Below, piece after piece: positions 37,314 to 49,600 of a DNA stretch of 64,000 bases. Source of the DNA: Nitrospira sp. (GTDB taxonomy: Bacteria; Nitrospirota; Nitrospiria; Nitrospirales; Nitrospiraceae). Location of the stretch: positions 95,516 through 159,515 of the forward strand of contig JARFXQ010000008.1 of NCBI GenBank assembly GCA_029194725.1, in the 5' to 3' direction. The notes beneath the pieces were generated by a model, which was given only the letters and a program-made list of their open reading frames with translations, did no database searches and was not told where the DNA came from. Position numbers and translations under genes: made by a program. Each line of letters starts with the position of its first letter. The first letter of the stretch is position 1.

Positions 37314-37331
37314 CTCCCTTATGAAAGGGAG
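37314..37331 (+). promoter_or_regulatory. hairpin masking the fic ribosome-binding site
   Basis: CTCCCTT and AAGGGAG form a 7-bp stem closed by an ATGA loop. The 3' arm AAGGGAG is the only good ribosome-binding site for the fic ATG at 37340 (8 bases downstream), so the site would be hidden when the hairpin forms. Confidence 0.5.
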
Positions 37332-37339
37332 CCAGACGC

Positions 37340-38515
37340 ATGGCGGCGAAGCCAAATGCCTCGATACGCGCGGGTCACTACGTCGATCAGCCCACAGGCT
37401 ATCGGGCATTCGTCCCGGCACCGCTCCCCCCGCAACCCCCGCTTTCGCTAACCGGCGATCTACAAGGGCTGCTGTCGGCCGCCGATCGCGCCCTTGGGCG
37501 ACTCGATGGGTCCGTGCTCACATTGCCTAATCCAGACCTCTTCGTGTTCATGTACGTGCGTAAGGAAGCCGTGCTCTCCAGCCAGATCGAGGGGACGCAG
37601 AGTTCGCTGCAGGATCTCCTCGCCGCGGAAGCGAAGTTGTTCGATCAAGACCTGCCGAAAGACGTGGAGGAGGTCATCAATTATGTGCATGCGATCAATC
37701 ACGGGCTCGCCCGCCTCCCCGAGCTGCCGGTCTCCGTGCGCCTCATTCGCGAGATCCACGAGAAGCTCTTGCAGGGCGTTCGCGGCGGGCACCTTCAACC
37801 CGGTGAGCTGCGCACAAGCCAGAACTGGGTCGGCCCCGCCGGCTGCACGCTTAACACAGCGACGTTTGTTCCGCCCCCACATCACGCTGTGCCAGAGGCG
37901 CTCGGCGACCTGGAGAGATTCCTCCATGCGAAGGACGAGCTACCGCCACTCGTGAAGATTGGGCTCGCGCATGTGCAGTTCGAGACCATCCATCCCTTTC
38001 TCGACGGCAACGGGCGGGTGGGCCGGCTGCTAATCACCTTCCTACTGACCGAGCGCGGCGTGCTGCACAAACCTGTGCTCTACCTCTCGCACTATTTCAA
38101 AGCGCATCGGCAGGCTTACTACGATCATTTGCAGGCCGTACGCGTTCACGGCGCCTGGGAAGAGTGGCTTGTGTTCTTTCTGCGCGGCGTGACCGAGGTT
38201 GCCGAGCAGGCGGCTGTCACCGCGCGAAACATACTGTCCATACGCGAGGAGCATCGCCGTGCAATCACCGAGCATCTCGGACGCGCAGCCGGCAACGGCC
38301 ATAAGGTGCTTGAGTCGTTGTTCGATCGTCCGATCGTTTCCGTCAGCGATGTGCGCAAGATCACTGGGACCACCTTCGCCGCGGCGAACAGTCTGGTTAC
38401 ACGCCTTGCCAAAGTTGGGGTACTTAGCGAGATGACGGGTTATGCCCGCAACCGACGTTTCCGCTACGCTTCCTACATCGCATTGTTCAATGAAGGCCCA
38501 TCAGCCGCGTCATGA
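37340..38515 (+). CDS. Fic-domain protein inside the type I RM operon
   Basis: 391 residues. The Fic catalytic motif [12 protein letters not shown] is complete (residues 218-229, catalytic His218), so it should transfer a nucleotide moiety, usually AMP, to a hydroxyl of a target. The N-terminal part has an inhibitory motif of the form S-x-x-x-E-G (Ser80 to Gly85, SSQIEG), so it is probably autoinhibited (class II). A C-terminal winged-helix-like region ([21 protein letters not shown]) follows, typical of Fic family proteins of this length. The stop overlaps the hsdR ATG by 4 bp, so translation of the two is coupled. Confidence 0.93.
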   Translation: MAAKPNASIRAGHYVDQPTGYRAFVPAPLPPQPPLSLTGDLQGLLSAADRALGRLDGSVLTLPNPDLFVFMYVRKEAVLSSQIEGTQSSLQDLLAAEAKLFDQDLPKDVEEVINYVHAINHGLARLPELPVSVRLIREIHEKLLQGVRGGHLQPGELRTSQNWVGPAGCTLNTATFVPPPHHAVPEALGDLERFLHAKDELPPLVKIGLAHVQFETIHPFLDGNGRVGRLLITFLLTERGVLHKPVLYLSHYFKAHRQAYYDHLQAVRVHGAWEEWLVFFLRGVTEVAEQAAVTARNILSIREEHRRAITEHLGRAAGNGHKVLESLFDRPIVSVSDVRKITGTTFAAANSLVTRLAKVGVLSEMTGYARNRRFRYASYIALFNEGPSAAS

Positions 38516-41500
38516 GCCAGTTCATTTTCCTTCAGCGTGAATGGGCCGCCGTCTTCGAAGCGGCATCGAAAGTTGAAGTGACTGTGAAGGCCGATCCACG
38601 CACCGCTTGCTTCTACGCCCGCCGTGCGCTGGAGCTGGCGGTAAGCTGGGCCTACAAGCACGACGCGGCGCTGAAGCTCCCATATCAAGACAGCCTCTCA
38701 GCATTGATCCACGAGCCGAGTTTCAAGCAAGTGGCCGGTGAAGCTGTCTTCATCAAAGCACGGGTGATCAATACGCTCGGCAATCGCGCGGTGCATAGCC
38801 ATCGTCCGGTGCCGGGGTCGGATGCGCTTGCCGCTGTCTGCGAGTTGTTCCATGTGACCTACTGGTTCGCTCGCACCTATGCCCGTTCCGAGCGACCGGA
38901 TGCCGGACTCGCCTTCGATCCGTCGGCGATTCCACGGCCTGCGCAAGCCACGACGCACAGCTCCGAGCAGTTGCAGACGCTGGAAGCTCGTCTGCGCGAA
39001 CAGGACGAGAGCCTCGCAGCGCTGCTTGCCGACAAGACAGCGCTGGATGATGAACTGAAGCGCCTCCGTGTCGAAATTACGAAAGCCAAGCAATCGGCTG
39101 CGGCCCAGCCGGACGAGCACAACTACTCCGAAGCTGAAACGCGCGACTACTTCATCGATCTGCTGCTCAAAGAAGCAGGCTGGCTGCTCGACCAGCCTCG
39201 CGATCGGGAGTTCGAGGTCGGCGGCATGCCGAATGCCCAGGGTAAGGGTTTCGTGGATTATGTGCTGTGGGGTGACGACGGCAAGCCGCTGGGGCTGGTA
39301 GAGGCCAAGCGCACACGCCGTGACGCGCGGGTAGGGCAACAGCAGGCGAAACTCTATGCCGATTGCTTGGAGCAGCAGTTCGGTCGACGACCTGTCATCT
39401 TCTATTCCAACGGCTACGAACATTGGATCTGGGACGACACTCGCTACCCGCCGCGCCTGGTGCAGGGGTTCTACAAGAAAGCCGAGCTTGAGTTATTAAT
39501 CCAGCGCCGTGAGACGCGGCGATTGCTAGGGGAGGCGTTGATAAGCTCAACAATCGTTGAGCGCCACTACCAGACGCGAGCTATCCGGCGCATCGCCGAG
39601 GCATTCGAGCGAGACCACGACCGCAAGGCACTGCTCGTCATGGCGACCGGCGCCGGCAAGACACGCACAGTGATCGCTCTCTGCGACCTGCTGATGCGCT
39701 GCAACTGGACCAAGCGCGTGCTTTTTCTCGCTGACCGTGTGGCGTTGGTCCGCCAGGCAGTCAATGCGTTCAAAACTTATCTACCAGATGCTTCACCGGT
39801 GAATCTGGTCACCGAAAAGGACGGCGAGGGGCGTGTCTACGTCTCGACCTATCCGACCATGATGGGGATGATCGATGAGACATCTGACGGCCAGCGGCGG
39901 TTCGGCGTGGGGCATTTTGATCTCGTGATCATTGACGAGGCGCATCGCTCCGTGTTCCAGAAGTACCGAGCGATCTTCGATTATTTCGATTCTTTGCTCG
40001 TCGGGTTGACAGCCACGCCGAAGGACGAGGTCGATCGCAACACCTACAGTCTCTTCGATCTGGAGAATGGCGTGCCGACCGACGCCTACTCGCTGGAAGA
40101 GGCTGTACGCGACGGGTTTCTCGTGCCGCCTCAGGCCGTTTCGGTGCCGCTCAGGTTCCAGCGGGAGGGCATCACGTATGCCGAACTGTCGGAGGAAGAA
40201 AGGGACCAGTGGGATGCGTTGGAGTGGGACGACGACGGCACCGTGCCCAGCCGGGTGGAGTCTGAGGCGGTGAACAAGTGGCTCTTCAACAAGGACACGG
40301 TGGACAAAGTGTTGGAGCATCTGATGACGCGCGGGCTCAAAGTTGCCGGAGGCGACCGGTTGGGCAAGACGATCATCTTCGCCAAGAATCAGCAGCATGC
40401 GGACTTCATCGCCGAACGTTTCAATGCCAACTATCCGCACTACAAGGGTGAGTTTGCGCGGGTCATCACCTTCAAGACCGAATACGCGCAGAGCTTAATC
40501 GATAACTTTTCCAACAAGGACAAGGTGCCGCATATCGCGATCTCAGTCGACATGCTCGATACTGGCATCGACGTGCCGGAGGTTCTGAACCTTGTCTTCT
40601 TCAAGCTCGTGCGGTCGAAGACCAAGTTCTGGCAGATGGTCGGACGTGGTACGAGGCTCTGTTCCGACCTGTTTGGGCCAGGACAACACAAGGAGTCCTT
40701 CTATCTTTTCGACTACTGCCAAAATCTCGAGTACTTCAGTCAGGACATTCCTGAGACTGATGGTATGGTGGGAGCTTCTCTGGGAAAGCGGCTCTTCAAT
40801 GCAAGGCTAGAGCTTATCGCAGCATTGGATTGTGCTTCGCATGAAAAGCTGGCTACGGCGGTGAAGGAAGCATTCGCAACGTATGGTGGCCCGGCGACGA
40901 AGGAAGAAATGAGAGGATCCGTCGCGGAGCTGCTGCAACGCGAAGTTGCCGCTATGAACCTTGACAACTTCGTTGTGCGCCCCCATCGGCGACTGGTTGA
41001 AAAATATGCCAAACCTGAAGCCTGGGTGGTGCTGGCGAACGAAGCGCTGGCCGAACTCTCTCATGAGGTTGCGGGGCTGCCTTCTGAACTCGATCCCGAG
41101 AATGAAGAAGCCAAGCGCTTCGATATGCTCGCGTTAAGCTTGCAACTGGCTTTGCTTCGTGCCGAGCCTGGGTTTGCACGTTTGCGCGACCGGGTCAAAG
41201 AGATCGCCGCGTTGCTGGAAGAGAAAAGCGCCATTCCGATGGTCCGTGAACAGATGGTCCTGATTCACGATGTCCAGAGCGATGAGTGGTGGCAGGACGT
41301 GACGGTGCCGATGCTGGAAGTGATGCGTCGTCGCTTGCGCGGGTTGGTGCAGTTTATCGACAAGCGTCAGCGTAAGCCTGTCTACACGGACTTCGAGGAC
41401 GTGATGGGAGGCGAGATCGGTATCACCTTGCCCGGCCTTGCCGTGGGGACCGATCAAGCCAAGTTTGTCGCCAAAACGCGAGCGTTTCTACAGCGGCACC

Positions 41501-41925
41501 TTGATCACGTGGTGGTTGCCAAGCTGCGGATGAATAAGCCGCTTACCAGGTCGGACCTTGCCGAGCTGGAGCTGTTGTTGAGCAAGAGCGGCACCGGTGA
41601 GCCGGATGACATCCGCTGGGCAGCAGATGAATCCAAAGGGCTGGGGCTCTTCGTGCGGTCTCTGGTCGGGATGGATCGGACTGCTGCCAAGGAGGCGCTG
41701 GCCGGATTTATCACCGGCAAGACATTCACTGCCAACCAGCTGGAATTCGTCAATCTGATCGTGGATCACCTCACTGAGCACGGCGGGATGGAACCGGCTC
41801 GGCTCTACGAATCGCCGTTCACGGACCTCACGCCACGCGGACCGGAAGGCTTGTTCAAGTCGGCGGAGATGGATGAGCTGATCCGAGTGCTTGAGACCGT
41901 CCGAGCAACGGCTTCGGCGGCGTGA
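38512..41925 (+). CDS. hsdR: type I restriction-modification endonuclease/translocase subunit
   Basis: 1137 residues. An N-terminal DUF4145-like helical domain (about 1-120) precedes the nuclease domain with a PD-(D/E)xK-type motif (Asp upstream, E264-A-K266 in VEAKRTRRD). The helicase motor follows: Walker A ATGAGKT (378-384), DEAH (475-478), GLTATP, and motif VI-like QMVGRGTRL near residue 710. It cuts and translocates DNA in complex with HsdM and HsdS. The gene is complete and ends with a C-terminal helical region. It is coupled to fic by an ATGA overlap, which is unusual. Confidence 0.95.
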   Translation: MSQFIFLQREWAAVFEAASKVEVTVKADPRTACFYARRALELAVSWAYKHDAALKLPYQDSLSALIHEPSFKQVAGEAVFIKARVINTLGNRAVHSHRPVPGSDALAAVCELFHVTYWFARTYARSERPDAGLAFDPSAIPRPAQATTHSSEQLQTLEARLREQDESLAALLADKTALDDELKRLRVEITKAKQSAAAQPDEHNYSEAETRDYFIDLLLKEAGWLLDQPRDREFEVGGMPNAQGKGFVDYVLWGDDGKPLGLVEAKRTRRDARVGQQQAKLYADCLEQQFGRRPVIFYSNGYEHWIWDDTRYPPRLVQGFYKKAELELLIQRRETRRLLGEALISSTIVERHYQTRAIRRIAEAFERDHDRKALLVMATGAGKTRTVIALCDLLMRCNWTKRVLFLADRVALVRQAVNAFKTYLPDASPVNLVTEKDGEGRVYVSTYPTMMGMIDETSDGQRRFGVGHFDLVIIDEAHRSVFQKYRAIFDYFDSLLVGLTATPKDEVDRNTYSLFDLENGVPTDAYSLEEAVRDGFLVPPQAVSVPLRFQREGITYAELSEEERDQWDALEWDDDGTVPSRVESEAVNKWLFNKDTVDKVLEHLMTRGLKVAGGDRLGKTIIFAKNQQHADFIAERFNANYPHYKGEFARVITFKTEYAQSLIDNFSNKDKVPHIAISVDMLDTGIDVPEVLNLVFFKLVRSKTKFWQMVGRGTRLCSDLFGPGQHKESFYLFDYCQNLEYFSQDIPETDGMVGASLGKRLFNARLELIAALDCASHEKLATAVKEAFATYGGPATKEEMRGSVAELLQREVAAMNLDNFVVRPHRRLVEKYAKPEAWVVLANEALAELSHEVAGLPSELDPENEEAKRFDMLALSLQLALLRAEPGFARLRDRVKEIAALLEEKSAIPMVREQMVLIHDVQSDEWWQDVTVPMLEVMRRRLRGLVQFIDKRQRKPVYTDFEDVMGGEIGITLPGLAVGTDQAKFVAKTRAFLQRHLDHVVVAKLRMNKPLTRSDLAELELLLSKSGTGEPDDIRWAADESKGLGLFVRSLVGMDRTAAKEALAGFITGKTFTANQLEFVNLIVDHLTEHGGMEPARLYESPFTDLTPRGPEGLFKSAEMDELIRVLETVRATASAA

Positions 41926-41982
41926 TCCATCCCCCCTCTTTCGGCTAGTTACAACCCCTCGGCGTTTTCATGCAGATTCCAT

Positions 41983-42002
41983 CCGGCCCGTTTTGAGGCC
42001 GG
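41983..42002 (+). terminator. hairpin after hsdR
   Basis: CCGGCC and GGCCGG form a perfect 6-bp stem with an 8-base loop, followed by TTTGACG. It lies about 60 bp after hsdR and before the RTX operon promoter. Weak T-run, so termination is uncertain. Confidence 0.35.
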
Positions 42003-42018
42003 TTTGACGAGGACTTTC

Positions 42019-42047
42019 TTGACAGCCAACCGACAGCCTCTTAGACT
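42019..42047 (+). promoter_or_regulatory. sigma70-like promoter of the RTX operon
   Basis: TTGACA (42019-42024) and TAGACT (42042-42047) are separated by exactly 17 bases. It is the best promoter match in the window and lies about 98 bp before the first gene of the lipase-RTX unit. Confidence 0.55.
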
Positions 42048-42144
42048 CACGCACCCATCTTATTAGGAACACAATGCATCTGGTTGTTCCTGTGTGGTCA
42101 TGGTCCTCACGGTCTCTCATCCCCAGACAAAGGAGTGTGAATGT

Positions 42145-42465
42145 ATGGGTGAATCTGAAGACACCATTGCGCTGAATGTGCGATTGAAACCCTCCGAGTC
42201 CTCCGCCCACCCACGTGCAGCGAATTACACCAACGTCGGCATCACGCAGGGCATTGACTATCTGGATTTCGGCTTCATCGAGCCTTCACTGCTGGCTGCT
42301 ATCGCGAAAGCTGCGAAGAATGGCCAAGCGGCTCCGAAAGGCTTGGACGGCCATCTTGTCACCCGCGTCGCGATGGACGTGGGCTTGCTCGCTCGATTGC
42401 AGCAGCAGATTCAGCAGGTGTTGGTCGGGTTGCGAGCGGCGAGGAAGCCAAGGACGAAAGACTGA
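42145..42465 (+). CDS. small protein, DUF3467-like
   Basis: 106 residues from the ATG at 42145, nine bases after AAGGAG. The pattern ANYTNVGITQGIDYLDFGF, with later HLVTRVAMDVGLLARLQQQIQ, resembles the DUF3467 family of small bacterial proteins, but the match is loose. First gene of the unit that ends with the giant RTX protein; a link to secretion or regulation of it is only inference from position. Confidence 0.55.
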   Translation: MGESEDTIALNVRLKPSESSAHPRAANYTNVGITQGIDYLDFGFIEPSLLAAIAKAAKNGQAAPKGLDGHLVTRVAMDVGLLARLQQQIQQVLVGLRAARKPRTKD

Positions 42466-42546
42466 ACAGAAAAAAGCCGGGCGAGTTCTGTGGAGTGTAG
42501 TGGAAAGACCTGTGGCAGCAAGCAAGACGGCTTGAGAGGTTCAATC

Positions 42547-43608
42547 ATGCAGCGACTGTGGTTGGTTCTGACATTCTTGGTGATGATCGTGAGTCCGCAA
42601 TTAGCGGTCTCTGGAGAGCCAGCATACCCGTATCCAATCGTGGATTCAGGCGTATGGGCAACGAATAGCTATCCGGGTGACATGTACTGGCTCGACAATG
42701 AGCGAGTGCTCTTTCTCGGAAATCAGACATCCGAGCCGATTGGGCAAGATGACCAGTGGTTGCTCATATGGGATACCAAGAGAAACAGCATCACCAGGTA
42801 CAGACAGCATGTGATGAACTTCTGCTACCGAGACGGAATTATTCAATATAGGACTGGTGCGCGTCAGCAGAATACCGGCAAACATCTCTGGACATTCTAT
42901 AGGGGCAAACTCAACGAAGAGTCCATTGACACGACGCCGGATCGAAAAGAGGACAAGTTGAATTGTCGCTATATCTCAGTGTGGCCGAGATTCATGAATG
43001 GCAAGACGCATGCGATCTTGCGAGAAGATGATGGCTATTTACTGCTCGACGAAAAAGCCCCAAATGTGAAATTCGAAAACTATCCTATTCTCTACTTTAA
43101 AGGAGGGATTGGGGAGAGCATCCCTCTTCCCTTTCGTCGCTACCAAGCTGACCGGGTCGAATTCTACCCCTTTAAGGGAGCGTATTTTCTTGCCCCATCG
43201 TCCTATTTCATTGAGGAGACTAGTACACACCTAACTCCGTGGCCACCAAACATTCCACTATTCACATGGTGGCTTTTCCCAGACGGCAAGACTGAGAAAG
43301 TTGAAATCCCCCTAGGGCTGTGGACCAAAGGAGGTTTAAAGTTTTATCCGACGAGGGAAGGAGTGTTTCTGGTTAACAGGCATTCACGATCTGATAGAGA
43401 TCCCGGCAATGCTGGAGGATATGTCGTGAAAGGCAAACAAGTGAGCAAAGTAATCAACGGGGTGCTGACCGACATTTCAACAGTATCACCAGACGGCTGT
43501 CGAGTGGCGTTCTCACACACCCCAGCACCAGAAAACGATAGGTTTGACGCGAGGAATAAGAGAACACTCAAGATGATCGATGTATGTGCGAAAGGAGTCA
43601 GGCCATGA
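42547..43608 (+). CDS. exported protein coupled to the RTX lipase gene
   Basis: 353 residues from the ATG at 42547, where a clear signal peptide begins (MQRLWLVLTFLVMIVSPQLAVSG). The mature protein looks all-beta, with a repeated pattern of short hydrophobic strands (MYWLDNERVLFLGN, DDQWLLIWDTKRNSI, HAILREDDGYLLLDE), suggesting a beta-propeller. No family recognised. It ends in an ATGA overlap with the RTX gene, so the two are made together. Immunity protein, periplasmic chaperone, or surface partner are possible; none can be shown from sequence. Its codon use is A+T-richer than neighbouring genes. Confidence 0.65.
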   Translation: MQRLWLVLTFLVMIVSPQLAVSGEPAYPYPIVDSGVWATNSYPGDMYWLDNERVLFLGNQTSEPIGQDDQWLLIWDTKRNSITRYRQHVMNFCYRDGIIQYRTGARQQNTGKHLWTFYRGKLNEESIDTTPDRKEDKLNCRYISVWPRFMNGKTHAILREDDGYLLLDEKAPNVKFENYPILYFKGGIGESIPLPFRRYQADRVEFYPFKGAYFLAPSSYFIEETSTHLTPWPPNIPLFTWWLFPDGKTEKVEIPLGLWTKGGLKFYPTREGVFLVNRHSRSDRDPGNAGGYVVKGKQVSKVINGVLTDISTVSPDGCRVAFSHTPAPENDRFDARNKRTLKMIDVCAKGVRP

Positions 43609-46600
43609 TCGATGAGCAGTTAGCTAAGACTCTCCTAGCTGCAAGTCGTCTCTCTTATTCATATGGCCCAACGCCGAGCCCAGGAATCGAATACCAATAC
43701 GTAACCGAGGTCTCAGATCCAGATACTGGGTTTCACGCGGTAGTTTTTAAGAACTCCGCCAATGCCTATATTGTTGCTTTTACTGGAACAGAGCCAAATT
43801 TTCAGGACGCACACTCTGATCTCAATCTTGGGTGGACGCAATGGGATAGAAATCATGAGGCAATTTTTGACCTCCTGAGAACAGCGAAGCTCAATGACGA
43901 ACTCACCAGTGTCGCGTTTACCGGCCACAGCCTTGGAGGAGTTCTCGCGCAATACGCAGCGTATGAATATGCGGAAGAAGAAGACCCTGCGTCCTTTACG
44001 TTGACGACATTTAATGCCCTTGGTGGAGTGCAAGGTCTGCAGCAAAATCTTGGAACAGCAAACTACGATAGTGAGCGTTTGGCTGGGGTTGAGGTGAACC
44101 ACTTCCGTGCCGCTGGTGACATGGTCAGCCGCCTAGGTGAGGGGCATGTCGGAGGCAATGTGCGCGTGATTGATTTTTCTGCACCCGATTTCATCGCAGC
44201 TCACCGCTTAGAAACCTCGTTCTTGAACCCGACAAACGCTGGGTATCAACTCACAACCTTGCCCTTTGCCACGCCGAATTATTTGCATGTCTCCACAGGG
44301 CAGCAGCTTGGCGCCGCATTGGGCAACCTATTTAGCGATGGGACCTATAACGAATTCGAAGCGGCGCTTCGGACAACCGGGGCGTTGTTGCTCGTGCTGC
44401 AATTGGCTCCAACCAATGAGATCGATCAAGTGATGGATGCCATGTTCCCGCAGTATGCCCAAGTGGATTGGGGCACGGTGCGGTCCATCCTGCCGGTTTC
44501 TGGTGGGGCAGTGGCGCTTGGTGGTGCTGGGCTGATTCTTGCCGCCGGCATCTATGAAGGTGTGCAGGGGGCAACTGAACGGCTGGCTGATGTCAAAACA
44601 TTCCTCAATCAGATCTTGGGAGAAAACTTTGACTCACTCAACACCTTACCGACAGGGCAAGCGAGTCTTCGCATGTCTGTGTACCTGGCGACCACATCGG
44701 GAATCGGCTTGGCTAGTTCCACGCTAGGTCAAGCCTTAAACGGCCTCACCATCGATCAGACACAACTCACGACACATTTGATCAGTGGTACCGATTGGCT
44801 TACTGACAGCATGAACTATTTGCGAGCACAAGCAAACGCAGCAGGACAGAACGCGGCGAATTTTAGTGCACAATTGGTCTCCGGAATCTATCAAGAAGCA
44901 CGCGCCCTGTCAGGAGCCGCTACGGATTTTCCGGTCAACACGACGGCGGTCCTTGAAACCTTCCTGCTCGACACCGCTCACGGCCTCAGCAACGCGGTCT
45001 CAGAAGTTCTCCACGACGTGCCGAACACTCTCTTCAATCTTGGCCGCACACTCAACTTTTCGGATCTCAATCCCTTCACCATGGCCTACGCTCAGGCACT
45101 GGACGACCCCAGACTGGACTCCACCCTTCGGACGGCCCTCGAAGAGGCCCAAGCCATTGTCCAACAGGCTGGGCAAACCGTCGTGATTCAGACGGGCATC
45201 GGTCCCAATCCGTTTGACATGCCGGGCTTTGTGCCGGGTGGGGCATCGAGCGCGACGGTTGAGGAAAAACTTGGTGAAGTGTTCCGGCTGTCGCTGCCGT
45301 TTGGAGCGGGAGCGGGCGGACAACGTGTCTCGTTGCAGTTCCAGGGGCTGCAGGCCGATCAGCTCAGTGTGGTGACGGATCAGGGCGTCCAGCAGGTCGG
45401 CGCAAACGGCACGGTTCAGCTGTTTGTGCCCGAGGGGGCGGACCAGGTCCGGTTTACCTTACGGGGGAGTAATGAGATTTCCAGTGATGCCACCGTCACA
45501 CTCTCAGCCACACTCGTGGATGGGAATGGTGACGCGACGCATACGACACAGCTCGAAAGCACGATCAGCGTGAAGGCATTCGTGGGGAATACCGACGGCG
45601 GTTATGAGCCATGGGTTGAAGATTATTCCGATGTCACTGATCCAACCATCAGTCTTCCACTGGGAGTGGGAGGCTTCTATCACCAGACGCTCCGAGGAGG
45701 AGCTGGGCCGGATGATGTGAATTACGGGGCAGGATATGGTGATGACATGCTCTATGGTAATGGAGGTGACGATTGGATTTTTGGTGGATACGGTCATGAT
45801 CGTCTGTACGGTGGAACGGGCAATGATCGATTGCTGGCGGATCCTTACGATTATCATCCTGATCCCGTCGCTCATCCAGTGGATCAGCCACCGCCTACAT
45901 TGGACGGGAAGGACTATGCCGACGGCGGAGAGGGGAATGATCGGATCGGCGGCGGCGGAAACGATGACCGGCTGATCGGTGGGTCAGGAGACGATGAGAT
46001 CTGGGGTGATGCACTGACCCGTGGAACGAGCATCGATAATCCTGATGGGAGCCAAACCTTTGTATCGCTGACCGGCGTGCTGGTCCCTGGCGACGATGTG
46101 CTGGAAGGTGGGGGCGGTAATGATCGGTTGAGTGGCGATGGAGGCGACGACATTCTGGAAGGGGGAATAGGCGATGACCTGCTGGTGGGAGACACTCAGC
46201 AAGGGCTTGAGTTGTTACTCCCGATGGCTCCGGGAGATGACTATCTCGCAGGTGGTGATGGGAACGACGAGTTGCAAGGAAATGCCGGAGCTGATGTACT
46301 GCTGGGCGGAGCGGGTGATGACCGGTTGTTTGGTGACGACACCGGGGTAGATCCGTCGCAGGAAGGCGATGATTGGCTCGAAGGAGGAGACGGCGCCGAT
46401 TTTCTTGCCGGTCGAGGCGGAGAGGATACGTTAGTCGGTGGTCACAATGCCGATGTCCTCTTCGCGGATGCCGGGGACGATACCCTGTTAGGCGGAGAAG
46501 GTGACGACATCGGGTTTGGCGGTGAGGGGAAGGATGAGATCGATGCTGGAGCAGGAGCCGATCAGTTCGATGGAGAAGCCGGCGATGATGTGCTGTTCGG

Positions 46601-49600
46601 TGATGCTGGAGATGATCTCCTCATCGGCGGTGAGGGAGAGGATGAACTCGATGGAGGGGCTGATCACGATCTTCTCATAGGTGGTGCGGATAACGATACG
46701 CTGTTCGGTCGCGATGGAAACGATGAGCTTCAAGGAAACGAAGGAAGCGATGTGCTCGTGGGTGATGTCGGCGATGACCGGCTTTTCGGACAAGAAGGCG
46801 ATGATGAACTGTTCGGTAGTGAAGGTGATGATGCGTTGCGTGGAGATGTGGGTGATGATCTGATCGATGGCGGTGATGGGGACGATATTCTTGTCGGCGA
46901 TGCGGATGGACAGATCGGAGGGAGTGGGGGAAACGATACTCTTGCCGGGGGTCGTGGAAACGATACGTTGATAGGAGGAGGTGGGCAAGATACGTATCTC
47001 TACGAAATAGGCGATGGATTCGACGTCATTGTCGAAGGTGGAGGTGAAGGAAATCGGCTCGTCTTCGGAGCAGGGATTCACTCGAATACCATCGTGGCCG
47101 CTGTGGGTTCCAACGATTCTCTCCTGCTTCGCATGGGCAACGGAGACCATGCGGTTCAGATCCAGAATTTTGGAGTCAGTAATCTGAATGGGCCTCATCC
47201 CATCGACACAGTCGAGTTTGCCGATGGATCGATCCTTACATACGATCTGTTGGCCGCAAATGGACTAGCCGTCTCTGGTGGGTTGGGCAACGATCAGCTG
47301 AGTGGTACGACTCAGGGGGAACGAATGTTCGGGGGAGCGGGGAACGACATCATTCAAGGGCAGGAAGGGGCTGATACCTTGTTCGGTGAAGATGGCGCGG
47401 ATGTTCTTGCAGGTGGGTCCGACGAGGACGTGCTTTCGGGCGGGACCGGTGACGATCAGTTGCTTGGCGGAGAAGGCAGCGATACCTACCGTTTCAATAT
47501 CGGGGATGGGTTTGATTCCCTGTTCGATTCCGGTTCTGGTTCCGAGACGGATACAGTGGTGTTCGGCAGCGGCATCACGTCCGATTCGGTTTCGCTCTCC
47601 TCGCAGTTCGGCCAGATTGTGATCAAAGTAGGTTCCGGCTCAGATGGCATTCAATCAGGCTCTCCCTTCGATGTGGTCGACTCCCAGACGATCGAGCGGT
47701 TCCAATTCGCGGATGGTACGGTGCTCTCCTTTGCTGATCTGGTGGCACAAGGGTTCAATATCGATGGTACCGAGTTCGACGACTTTTTATCAGGCACCGA
47801 GCTGGTCGATCGCTTCCGGGGCGGGCTCGGAAATGATCGATTTGAAGGTGGAGAAGGCACCGATTCCTACTTCTTTAACCCGGGCGACGGTGTCGACACG
47901 ATCATCGATTCTGCATCAGCCGGTGCAGGCAATGAAGTCATCTTTGGACCGGGAATCGCATCCGACGATTTGCGTTTCGATCTCATTCCCGACCAATCCG
48001 ACCCCGATCAGAGCGATCTGCTGATTCACGTCGGCACGAACGGCGATGCGATTCAACTCGATACGTTCGATCAGGAGAATGTATTTGGACCGCACACAGT
48101 CCAAGCCTTCCGTTTTGACGACAGCAGCATGCTGACCTACGAGCAACTGCTTGCTCGTGGATTCGATTTATCCGGAACTGACGGCGATGATCGGATTGCA
48201 GGCACGAACGTGGGGGATCGAATCGTCTCCGGTCCAGGGGCCGACACGGTGCGAGGTGGACTGGGCGAGGATACGTTGGATGGCGGGCTGGGCAATGATC
48301 GGTTGCTCGGTGGGCAAGGGAACGACATGTATGTCTTTGGTCCAGGGGCCGGTCAAGACACGATTGTAGAATTCCAGGGCAGGCAGGATGCGATCCGCTT
48401 CGCTGTCGGAGTGGCTCCTTCAGATGTTGTCGTTACCCGGAACGACAATGACCTTGTACTCAGTCTCAACGGAGGCGCCGACCGGCTGATTGTGTCCCTC
48501 TACTTCCTCGCTCCCGCACTCCAGGTCGAGCTGGTGCACTTTGCCGACGGCACGATTTGGGATCAGTCCTTCATTGAGAATCTCACAAGACCGGTCATGA
48601 CCGGGACGGAGGGACCGGATTCCCTCACCGGCACGAGTGGCCATGATCGGATGCTCGGATTAGGCGGAAATGATCAACTCAGCGGATTGAGCGGGAACGA
48701 TCTCTTGGATGGAGGTGCTGAAGTCGATCAACTCACCGGCGGGATGGGTGATGACGAGTATATCGTGGATGATGTGGGAGATGCAGTTACCGAACTAGCG
48801 GGCGAAGGAAGCGATAGGGTCCAGAGTACTGTCACACGTACATTGGAAACCAATGTTGAGAACCTTACACTCACAGGGAGCGCTGCGATTCATGGCACCG
48901 GTAATGCGCTCGATAATATACTGATCGGCAATAGTGGCGCCAACATCCTAACAGGCGGATTGGGGAACGATACCTATGTCATTGGCGTGGGTGACACGGT
49001 GGTTGAGTCAGCCGGAGAAGGTATCGACGGGGTGCAGACCGATGCAAGCTCAACGCTTGGGACCAATGTTGAGAACCTGACGCTGACCGGTAGTGCTTCA
49101 TTGATCGGCGTAGCAAATGAACTGGACAACCAGCTGAAGGCCGATGGGTCGATCAGCGTGTTGGCCGGTGGTGACGGCAACGACACCTACGTCATCGGAC
49201 CGAATGGCGATGACGATGTCCTTGTTGAAACCGTCACAGGCGGCATTGATACGGTGATTGCCGGCCACGACTATCGCCTGCCGGCGAACATCGAAAATCT
49301 CACGCTGCTTGATCCTCGCGTGCCGGACTTCGCGAGTTTCTCCCTCATCCCGTACGGTTCATCGGAACAGTCCGTGACGGGATATGGGAACAATTTAGCG
49401 AATACGTTGATCGGCGGTCGAACAAACAACGTGCTGGATGGCGGACTCGGTGCGGATAGGTTGATTGGTGGCGACGGCAATGACACCTATGTCGTGGACC
49501 ATGTCGGCGACATGGCCATCGAGGAAGCAAGTGAAGGTGTAGACACGGTGCAGAGCATTGTAAGTTACAGTCTCAGCGCGAATGTCGAGAATCTCACGTT

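Noticed and set aside
45714..46985. Regular 27-bp periodicity that might suggest a CRISPR or tandem DNA element
   Set aside because: Periodicity is set by the protein nonapeptide repeat; there are no constant repeats with unique spacers.
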